5,371 bases of DNA from contig DUTZ01000045.1 of the NCBI GenBank assembly GCA_012841845.1, forward strand, positions 1 through 5,371, in the 5' to 3' direction. Position numbers and translations under genes: made by a program. Origin of the DNA: Actinomycetales bacterium (lineage in GTDB: Bacteria; Actinomycetota; Actinomycetes; Mycobacteriales; Mycobacteriaceae). The notes beneath the pieces were generated by a model. That model saw nothing but the letters and a program-made list of their open reading frames with translations, did no database searches and was not told the origin of the DNA. Of the stretch, positions 1-4,613 are shown piece after piece; position 1 is the stretch's first letter, and each line of letters opens with the position of its first letter.

Positions 1-1445
1 GCGTCGTCGGCGACGTGCTGGTGCGTCATGGGGTCCGAGCCGTCCCACGCGGAGACGTTCCTGGCCCGGGGCAGGTCGTCGCGGTGGAACACCGGGTTGT
101 GGCCCTTGGCCTTCTGCTGCAGGTAGTGCCGCAGCAGCGCCACCGCCAGCCCGCCGAGCGGGATGATCGCGATGAGGTTGATGGTGGCCATGAAGCCCAT
201 GAACAGGTCGGCGAGGTTCCAGATGAGGTCCACCGACCCGAGGCAGCCGCCGATCACCGCGAGCAGCACGAGGCTGCGGAAGACGGTGAGGGCGGCCTTG
301 GACTCGCGCAGGAAGGTGATGTTGGCCTCGCCGTAGTACGAGTTGCCGAGGATCGAGGAGAACGCCAGGAAGAAGATGACGACGGTGAGGAACGGGACGC
401 CCCACGCGCCCACCTGCCCGGCGAGCGAGTCCTGCGTCAGCGTGATGCCCTCACGGTCCCCGCCGAACTCCGGGTTGGCCAGCAGGATGATGAACGCGGT
501 GGCCGAGCAGACGACGAGCGTGTCGAAGTAGACGCCGAGCGCCTGCACGAGGCCCTGCTTGACGGGGTGCGAGACCGAGGCGGTGGCGGCGGCGTTGGGC
601 ACCGAGCCCATGCCGGCCTCGTTGGAGAACAGACCGCGGCGCATGCCCTGCATGATCGCCGCGCCGAGGGCCGCGCCGGCCACCTCGCGGAGGCCGAGCG
701 CGTGGCCGACGATGAGGGAGACCATCTCCGGCACCTCGGTGATGTTGAGCGCCACCACGATGAGCGCCACCACGACGTAGGCGGCGGCCATGAGCGGCAC
801 GATCACCTCGGTGACGGCGGAGAGCCGCCGGACGCCGCCGAAGATGACGACGCCGGTGACCACGGCGAGGGCGATGCCGATCGCGAGGCTCGCACCCAGG
901 CCGTCGAGCGTGAACTGGTTGCGGACCGACTCGGCGATGGAGTTGGCCTGGACGGCGTTGAAGACGAAGCCGTAGGTGACCGTGATGATCACCGCGAACG
1001 CGACGGCGACCGGCTTCCACCCCAGGCCGTCGCGGATGTAGTAGGCGGGACCGCCCACGTAGGAGTCCTTGCCTCTGACCTTGTAGAGCTGGGCGAGGGT
1101 GGACTCGACGAACGCCGTGGCGCCGCCGATGATCGCGAGCAGCCACATCCAGAACACCGCGCCGGGGCCGCCGACGGTGATCGCGATCGCGACGCCGGCG
1201 ACGTTGCCGGTGCCCACGCGGGACGCCGCCGAGATGGTGAAGGCGCGGAAGGCGGAGATGCCCTTCTTGCCCTCCTCGATCTCCGCGGGCTTCTCGAAGA
1301 TCGTCTTGAGCATCTCCGGGAACATCCGGATCTGCACGATCAGCGTGGTGATCGAGAAGTACAGACCCGCGATCACCAGCAGGGCGATGACGAGGTACCA
1401 GTAGACGTCGTTGACGTCGGCGACGAGGTCGGTGACGGTGCTCAC
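1..1445 (-). CDS. Sodium:alanine/glycine symporter (AGCS family), 3' end cut by window edge
   Basis: Inner-membrane secondary transporter that takes up alanine or glycine, usually with Na+. The reverse-strand reading frame starts at GTG (1445-1443) and stays open to the left edge, giving 481 residues. AGCS members are usually about 450-550 residues, so only a short C-terminal tail should be missing. The family marks are clear: RVGTGNVAGVA at residues 76-86, GGPAYY at 131-136, and the signature GLFSNEAGMGS at 271-281 followed by PNAAATA. Many hydrophobic segments are visible, for example about 17-35, 95-113, 146-163, 185-204, 213-233, 305-323, 350-366, 391-405 and 413-437. The C-terminal part from about 440 is polar and probably cytoplasmic. 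The gene diverges from the patatin-like gene across 54 bp. No Shine-Dalgarno sequence precedes the start, but a TANNNT box lies 6 nt upstream, so a leaderless mRNA is likely. The family call is firm; the exact substrate (Ala, Gly, other small amino acids) and the use of Na+ or H+ are inferred. Confidence 0.95.
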   Translation of the reverse strand, partial: MSTVTDLVADVNDVYWYLVIALLVIAGLYFSITTLIVQIRMFPEMLKTIFEKPAEIEEGKKGISAFRAFTISAASRVGTGNVAGVAIAITVGGPGAVFWMWLLAIIGGATAFVESTLAQLYKVRGKDSYVGGPAYYIRDGLGWKPVAVAFAVIITVTYGFVFNAVQANSIAESVRNQFTLDGLGASLAIGIALAVVTGVVIFGGVRRLSAVTEVIVPLMAAAYVVVALIVVALNITEVPEMVSLIVGHALGLREVAGAALGAAIMQGMRRGLFSNEAGMGSVPNAAATASVSHPVKQGLVQALGVYFDTLVVCSATAFIILLANPEFGGDREGITLTQDSLAGQVGAWGVPFLTVVIFFLAFSSILGNSYYGEANITFLRESKAALTVFRSLVLLAVIGGCLGSVDLIWNLADLFMGFMATINLIAIIPLGGLAVALLRHYLQQKAKGHNPVFHRDDLPRARNVSAWDGSDPMTHQHVADD

Positions 1446-1451
1446 ACGGCG

Positions 1452-1457
1452 ACGGTA
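1452..1457 (-). promoter_or_regulatory. -10-like box of AGCS transporter gene (leaderless promoter)
   Basis: On the minus strand TACCGT is followed by 6 nt and then the GTG start of the symporter gene. A TANNNT hexamer at this distance would put the transcription start on or next to the start codon, as in actinobacterial leaderless genes. No convincing -35 hexamer is visible. This is an inference from spacing and from the absence of a ribosome binding site. Confidence 0.4.
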
Positions 1458-1487
1458 TCGGACGGGCGCCCGACCCGCACACCGACC

Positions 1488-1493
1488 TAGGGT
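1488..1493 (+). promoter_or_regulatory. -10-like box of patatin-like gene (leaderless promoter)
   Basis: TAGGGT is followed by 6 nt (GGGGGA) and the GTG start at 1500. The purine run touches the start codon, which is too close for a normal Shine-Dalgarno interaction, so a leaderless transcript starting at or near 1500 fits best. No clear -35 element is seen. The box is back to back with the symporter's -10 box 30 bp away, so the two promoters would share their upstream DNA. Confidence 0.42.
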
Positions 1494-1499
1494 GGGGGA

Positions 1500-2390
1500 G
1501 TGACCGAGTTCGCCCCCACCGCCCCCGACGTCGCCGTCCTCTTCGAGGGCGGCGGAATGCGCGCCGTCCACTCGGCCGGGGTGGTCGAGACGCTGCTCGA
1601 GGCGGGCATCCACGGCGGTCTCGCGGCCGGCATCTCGGCCGGGGCCACCCACGTGGCCAACTACCTCTCCCGCGACGGCGCCCGGGCGCGCAACAGCTTC
1701 GTGGAACTGGCCGCCGACCCCAACTTCGGCGACTGGCGCAGCTTCGCCCGCGGCAAGGGCCTGTTCAACGCCGAGTACATCTACGAGCAGACCGGCCTGC
1801 CCGACCAGGCCCTGCCGTTCGACTTCGAGACCTACCGGTCCAGCGCGACCACCGCCCGGATCGGGACGTTCCGCTGCTCGGACGGCGCCACGGTGTTCTG
1901 GACCGACGAGGACGCGGCGACGATGGGCGACCTCATGCGGATGGTGCGCTCGTCGTCGACCATGCCGGTGTGGATGCCGCCGGTGCTCATCGACGGCGAG
2001 TACTACGTCGACGGGGCCCTGGGGCAGGACGGGGGGATCCCGCTCTCCGCCGCGCGTGAGGAGGGTTACGAGCGCTTCCTCGTCGTCCTCACCCAGCAGC
2101 GCGGCTACCGCAAGGTGCCGCCGCGCCGGCTCACGCCCTTCTACCGCTCGTACTTCCGCCGCTTCCCGGCGGTGGGCGAGGCGCTCCTGCGCCGCTGGGC
2201 GCTCTACAACGAGACCCTCGACGAGATCGAGGAGCTGGAGGAGGCCGGCGCCGCGGTGGTGTTCCGCCCGGAGCGGACCATGATCCGCAGCTACGAGCGC
2301 AGGGTCGACCGCCTCGCCGAGGCCTACGTGCTGGGGCGCGAGCAGGCCCGGCGGGAGGTCGACACCTGGCTGGAGTTCTGCGGGTTGTAG
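1500..2390 (+). CDS. Patatin-like phospholipase family protein
   Basis: Predicted serine hydrolase of the patatin fold with a Ser-Asp dyad, expected to cleave acyl esters of phospholipids or related lipids. The 296-residue protein shows the oxyanion glycine loop EGGGMR at residues 16-21, the nucleophile elbow GISAG at 44-48 (Ser46) and the catalytic Asp171 in the DGA motif (171-173), all in the order and spacing of the family. RSSSTMPVWMPPVLIDG (150-166) is the conserved stretch before the aspartate. The C-terminal third (about 200-290) is rich in Arg and Glu and probably helical. The general layout resembles the YjjU-type bacterial patatins, recalled from family knowledge and not tested. There is no signal peptide or membrane segment, so it is probably cytoplasmic. 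The GTG at 1500 is chosen because it leaves a normal short N-terminus before the glycine loop and a TANNNT box sits just upstream. The next in-frame ATG is Met20, inside the glycine loop, and is excluded. The true substrate is unknown. Confidence 0.92.
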   Translation: MTEFAPTAPDVAVLFEGGGMRAVHSAGVVETLLEAGIHGGLAAGISAGATHVANYLSRDGARARNSFVELAADPNFGDWRSFARGKGLFNAEYIYEQTGLPDQALPFDFETYRSSATTARIGTFRCSDGATVFWTDEDAATMGDLMRMVRSSSTMPVWMPPVLIDGEYYVDGALGQDGGIPLSAAREEGYERFLVVLTQQRGYRKVPPRRLTPFYRSYFRRFPAVGEALLRRWALYNETLDEIEELEEAGAAVVFRPERTMIRSYERRVDRLAEAYVLGREQARREVDTWLEFCGL

Positions 2391-2408
2391 CGGGGGTGCA
2401 CCCCCGCT
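2389..2408. terminator. Perfect 20-bp palindrome between convergent genes, probable bidirectional terminator
   Basis: AGCGGGGGTG and CACCCCCGCT form a perfect inverted repeat. It begins inside the TAG stop of the patatin-like gene and ends 4 bp before the stop of the convergent small gene. Either transcript would fold into a very stable GC hairpin with a minimal loop. There is no U-run on either side, which is common for actinobacterial hairpin terminators but leaves termination unproven. An operator role is possible but less likely between two 3' ends. Confidence 0.55.
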
Positions 2409-2411
2409 TCG

Positions 2412-2561
2412 TCAGGAGCCGAAGAGCGCGGCGCCGCCGGCGAGGGTGCCGAGAACGTACGCCGGCAGGCGGAGGAGACCGTCGATCGCGGCGGAGCCGA
2501 ACGGCTCGGGGACCAGATCGGCGGAGCCGGAGGCGAGGGAGTACCAGAAATCGGAGAACAT
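2412..2561 (-). CDS. Small acidic hydrophobic protein, 49 aa, unknown function
   Basis: A short reading frame on the minus strand runs from ATG (2561-2559) to TGA (2414-2412). It is supported by a good ribosome binding site, GAAAGGA at 2574-2568, with 6 nt to the ATG, and by a plausible promoter and CRP-type site upstream. The product begins MFSDFWYSLASGSADL. Its N-terminal part is aromatic and acidic, and residues 29-47 are hydrophobic and Ala/Gly/Leu-rich (LLRLPAYVLGTLAGGAALF), long enough for one membrane helix. The predicted net charge is about -3, with no cysteine and no signal peptide. I do not recognise a family. The size, the acidity and the lack of a signal peptide recall the short helical mycomembrane porin peptides (PorA/PorH) of corynebacteria, but no sequence homology is claimed. 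It converges on the patatin-like gene with a 21-bp gap. Coding status is fairly likely; function is unknown. Confidence 0.68.
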   Translation of the reverse strand: MFSDFWYSLASGSADLVPEPFGSAAIDGLLRLPAYVLGTLAGGAALFGS

Positions 2562-2604
2562 GACGTGTCCTTTCGGTCGTCGGGTCGGTGCGACCCACTT
2601 TCGG

Positions 2605-2620
2605 TGTGAGCCACGTCACT
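2605..2620 (-). promoter_or_regulatory. CRP/GlxR-type binding site in the small-gene leader
   Basis: The plus strand reads TGTGAGCCACGTCACT, i.e. TGTGA-N6-TCACT, 9 of 10 specified bases of the TGTGA-N6-TCACA consensus of the CRP family (GlxR in corynebacteria, Crp/Rv3676 in mycobacteria). Its centre is about 51 bp before the ATG of the 49-aa gene. It covers the expected transcription start of the TAGCGT -10 box, which would suggest repression of that promoter. The match is seen directly; the regulator and the sign of control are inferred. Confidence 0.5.
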
Positions 2621-2622
2621 TC

Positions 2623-2651
2623 ACGCTAGACCTCCTCGCCGGGCGTGCCAC
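2623..2651 (-). promoter_or_regulatory. Predicted promoter of the 49-aa small gene
   Basis: On the minus strand a -10-like TAGCGT (2628-2623) follows a -35-like GTGGCA (2651-2646, 4 of 6 to TTGACA) by 17 bp. Transcription would start near 2616 and give a leader of about 55 nt containing the GAAAGGA ribosome binding site. The predicted start lies inside the CRP-type site. The -35 is weak, so read-through from the 6C RNA promoter further upstream is an alternative source of transcript. Confidence 0.4.
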
Positions 2652-2675
2652 CGGTCGGCCGGGGTGGGGCGTCGA

Positions 2676-2767
2676 CGAGGACGGGCACCTCGCCCGAGCC
2701 AGGGGGGCGGCTCGAGGGCGGGGCGCCCGTCGGGAGGAGGCCGAAGGGGGGTCGGCCTATGTCCTCG
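2676..2767 (-). ncRNA. 6C small RNA (two hairpins with six-cytosine loops)
   Basis: On the minus strand two hairpins follow each other. The first has arms AGGCCGA/TCGGCCT (2758-2752 with 2744-2738) and loop CCCCCCT. The second has arms CGAGCC/GGCTCG (2714-2709 with 2700-2695) and loop GCCCCCCT. A GC-rich linker of 23 nt joins them. Two stem-loops that each expose a run of six C are the defining trait of the 6C RNA family of Actinobacteria. A mycobacterial member acts in trans, using its C-rich loops to pair with G-rich sites on mRNAs. A strong minus-strand promoter lies just upstream and predicts a start near 2765-2768, only about 8 nt before the first stem. A third short stem (CGAGG/CCTCG, 2692-2688 with 2680-2676) follows at once and may help end the RNA, but no U-run is present, so the 3' end is uncertain. 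The hairpin core (2695-2758) is the secure part. Confidence 0.75.
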
Positions 2768-2773
2768 CATGTC

Positions 2774-2802
2774 AGAGTAGGCGCACGGCGCCCGCGTGTC
2801 CA
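2774..2802 (-). promoter_or_regulatory. Promoter of the 6C RNA
   Basis: On the minus strand TGGACA (2802-2797, 5 of 6 to TTGACA) is separated by exactly 17 bp from TACTCT (2779-2774), the same -10 hexamer seen before sirA. Transcription would begin about 6-9 nt further on, just ahead of the first C-loop hairpin. Element quality, spacing and position relative to the RNA all agree. An inverted repeat (2800-2818) overlaps the -35 and could be a control site. Confidence 0.65.
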
Positions 2803-2833
2803 CGCGTTCGCGGCGTGGGAGGGGAGCTTCCCC
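2800..2833. repeat. Two adjacent short inverted repeats between divergent 6C and sirA promoters
   Basis: CCACGC (2800-2805) pairs with GCGTGG (2813-2818) across 7 nt, and GGGGA (2821-2825) pairs with TCCCC (2829-2833) across 3 nt. The first overlaps the -35 of the 6C promoter. The DNA from 2834 to 2878, up to the sirA operator, shows nothing further that I can support. These could be operator half-sites or chance structures in GC-rich DNA; no known motif was recognised. Confidence 0.3.
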
Positions 2834-2878
2834 CCGACGGGGTGTGGTGCCGACGGCGGTGTGCGCGGACCGGAGGAA

Positions 2879-2895
2879 TAGACAGACTGGTCTGT
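2879..2895 (+). promoter_or_regulatory. McbR-like operator of the sirA-cysH operon
   Basis: TAGAC-N6-GTCTG (2879-2894) matches 9 of 10 fixed bases of TAGAC-N6-GTCTA, the binding consensus known for McbR. McbR is the TetR-family repressor of methionine and cysteine genes in Corynebacterium glutamicum, including the sulfate reduction operon. An inner dyad ACAGAC-TG-GTCTGT (2882-2895) makes the site nearly symmetric. It lies over the predicted -35 of sirA, so binding should block RNA polymerase. The sequence match and its place before sulfur genes are observed; the identity of the regulator is inferred. Confidence 0.62.
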
Positions 2896-2908
2896 ACCCC
2901 GCTACTCT
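2879..2908 (+). promoter_or_regulatory. sirA promoter, predicted leaderless
   Basis: TAGACA (2879-2884, 5 of 6 to TTGACA), an 18-bp spacer and TACTCT (2903-2908) form a housekeeping-type promoter. The -10 ends 7 nt before the ATG at 2916, so the transcript probably begins at or next to the start codon. No Shine-Dalgarno sequence lies between the -10 and the ATG, which fits leaderless translation. The -35 is embedded in the McbR-like operator. Confidence 0.6.
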
Positions 2909-2915
2909 CGCGGCC

Positions 2916-4613
2916 ATGACCGACACCGCCACCCGTCCCGCCCGTCCCTCTCGCCCCGCGCGCGCCGCCAAGCCGCAGGGCCAGTGGAAGGTCGACGGCA
3001 AGCTCACGCTCAACCACAACGAGGCGTTCAAGCTCGAGGACGACGCGCTCAACGTGCGCCAGCGGATCCTCGACACGTACTCCAAGGAGGGCTTCGGCTC
3101 GATCCCGCCGGACGACCTGTCCGGTCGGATGCGGTGGTGGGGGCTCTACACCCAGCGCAAGCAGGGGCTGGACGGCACCCGGACCTCCAAGCTCGAGGCG
3201 GACGAGCTGCAGGACGAGTACTTCATGATGCGCGTCCGCACCGACGGCGGCGCGGTGACCACCGACCAGCTCCGGGTGCTGGCGGGCATCTCCACCGACT
3301 TCGCGCGGGGCACCGCCGACATCTCCGACCGGCAGAACATCCAGTACCACTGGATCCGCATCGAGGACGTCCCCGAGATCTGGCGGCGCCTCGAGGAGGT
3401 GGGTATCGACACTGTGGAGGCCTGCGGCGACTGCCCCCGCGTCATCCTCGGCAGCCCGGTGGCCGGCGTCGCCGAGGCCGAGCTCCTCGACCCCACCCCG
3501 GTGATCGCCGAGATCAAGCAGAAGTACATCGGGACCACCGAGTTCTCCAACCTGCCGCGCAAGTTCAAGTCCGCCATCACGGGCCACCCGAGCCTCGACG
3601 TGGTCCACGAGATCAACGACATCTCGCTGGTCGGCGTGGAGCACCCCGAGCTCGGCGCGGGCTACGACCTGTGGGTGGGCGGCGGCCTGTCCACCAACCC
3701 GCAGCTCGCCACCCGCATCGGCGTCTTCGTCCGCCAGGAGGAGGCCGCCGAGGTGTGGGCGGCCGTCGTGAGCATCTTCCGGGACTACGGCTACCGCCGC
3801 ATGCGCACCCGCGCCCGGCTGAAGTTCCTCGTCAAGGACTGGGGCGCCGAGAAGTTCCGCCAGGTGCTGCAGGACGAGTACCTGGGCCGCGAACTGCCCG
3901 ACGGCCCCGCCCCCACGCGCGCCGTGGGCCACTTCGACCACGTGGGCGTCCACGAGCAGAAGGACGGCCGCCGCTACGTGGGCGCCGCCCTCACCGTGGG
4001 CCGCGCCGGCGGCGAGACCCTGACGCGGGTCGCCGACCTCGCCGAGGCCGCCGGGTCCCACCGCGTCCGCTTCACCCCCCACCAGAAGCTCCTCGTGCTG
4101 GACGTGGAGCCGGACCGCGTCGACGCCCTGGTCGACGGCCTCGCCGAGGTGGGTCTCTACGCCCGTCCCAGCTCGTTCCGCCGCGGCACCATGGCGTGCA
4201 CGGGTATCGAGTTCTGCAAGCTCGCCTTCGTGGACACCAAGGACACCGCCACGGCGCTCGTCGACGAGCTGGAGCGGCGCTTCGCCGACGACACCCCGCT
4301 GGAGACGCCGCTGTCCATCCACCTCAACGGCTGCCCCAACAGCTGCGCCCGCATCCAGACCGCCGACATCGGCCTCAAGGGCCAGCTGCTCGACGGCGAC
4401 ACCCCGGGCTTCCAGGTGCACCTCGGCGGCGGGCTGGCCTCGCAGGACCAGGAGTCCGGCGGCCTCGGCCGCACGGTCCGCGGCCTGCGCGTCGCCTCGG
4501 CCGACCTCGCCGACTACGTCGAGCGCATCATCCGCCGCTACACCGACGGCCGCGAGGCCGACGAGACCTTCGCCCAGTGGGCCCACCGCGTGGACGAGGA
4601 GGTGCTCGCGTGA
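2916..4613 (+). CDS. sirA: Ferredoxin-dependent assimilatory sulfite reductase (siroheme, [4Fe-4S])
   Basis: Cytoplasmic enzyme that reduces sulfite to sulfide with six electrons from ferredoxin, the last step before cysteine synthesis. The 565-residue length fits the mycobacterial SirA/NirA protein (about 563). The cluster and siroheme cysteines are ACTGIEFC (Cys428, Cys434) and NGCPNSC (Cys473, Cys477). Further conserved blocks are DISDRQNIQYHW (135-146), DLWVGGGLSTNP (251-262) and QVHLGGGL (500-507). Tyr78 in GLYTQRK and Cys170 in EACGDCPR have the spacing of the Tyr-Cys pair that is covalently linked near the siroheme in M. tuberculosis NirA, which favours sulfite over nitrite reductase. 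The order is the usual pair of ferredoxin-like half domains, each followed by a siroheme/cluster domain. The ATG at 2916 is chosen because a -10 box ends 7 nt before it; an extended frame upstream to 2796 would place the promoter and operator inside the gene. The first 22 residues are Pro/Ala/Arg-rich and probably disordered. It overlaps cysH by 4 bp. Confidence 0.95.
   Translation: MTDTATRPARPSRPARAAKPQGQWKVDGKLTLNHNEAFKLEDDALNVRQRILDTYSKEGFGSIPPDDLSGRMRWWGLYTQRKQGLDGTRTSKLEADELQDEYFMMRVRTDGGAVTTDQLRVLAGISTDFARGTADISDRQNIQYHWIRIEDVPEIWRRLEEVGIDTVEACGDCPRVILGSPVAGVAEAELLDPTPVIAEIKQKYIGTTEFSNLPRKFKSAITGHPSLDVVHEINDISLVGVEHPELGAGYDLWVGGGLSTNPQLATRIGVFVRQEEAAEVWAAVVSIFRDYGYRRMRTRARLKFLVKDWGAEKFRQVLQDEYLGRELPDGPAPTRAVGHFDHVGVHEQKDGRRYVGAALTVGRAGGETLTRVADLAEAAGSHRVRFTPHQKLLVLDVEPDRVDALVDGLAEVGLYARPSSFRRGTMACTGIEFCKLAFVDTKDTATALVDELERRFADDTPLETPLSIHLNGCPNSCARIQTADIGLKGQLLDGDTPGFQVHLGGGLASQDQESGGLGRTVRGLRVASADLADYVERIIRRYTDGREADETFAQWAHRVDEEVLA

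Noticed and set aside
15..1490. Long plus-strand open frame (about 491 codons) antisense to the symporter gene
   Set aside because: The translation is a low-complexity run of Asp, Glu, Arg, Gly and His, typical of the shadow frame of a GC-rich gene. The opposite strand encodes an unmistakable AGCS transporter.
2131..2619. Minus-strand 162-codon and 96-codon open frames over the patatin 3' end and the small gene
   Set aside because: They are Arg/Pro-rich, cross the terminator-like palindrome and run antisense into the patatin gene. The 49-codon frame with the ribosome binding site is the credible one here.
2621..2770. Minus-strand small open frame starting at the ATG just after the 6C -10 box (49 codons, Pro/Arg-rich)
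   Set aside because: It starts only 3 nt after the -10 box and has no ribosome binding site. Its composition is simply the GC-rich hairpin sequence, and the 6C RNA explains this stretch better.
2796..2915. Upstream 40-codon extension of the sirA reading frame
   Set aside because: It would place the operator and promoter inside the gene. It is Arg-rich and unlike the N-terminus of the family, and the leaderless ATG at 2916 gives the expected length.
2641..2915. Poly-cysteine leader peptide (attenuator) or cobalamin riboswitch upstream of sirA
   Set aside because: No short frame with consecutive Cys codons and no B12-box pattern was found on the plus strand. The predicted sirA transcript is leaderless, leaving no room for either.
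2772..4586. Minus-strand open frame of about 604 codons antisense to sirA
   Set aside because: It has biased composition and no recognisable domain. It exists because third-position GC bias removes stops opposite sirA, whose protein is clearly real.
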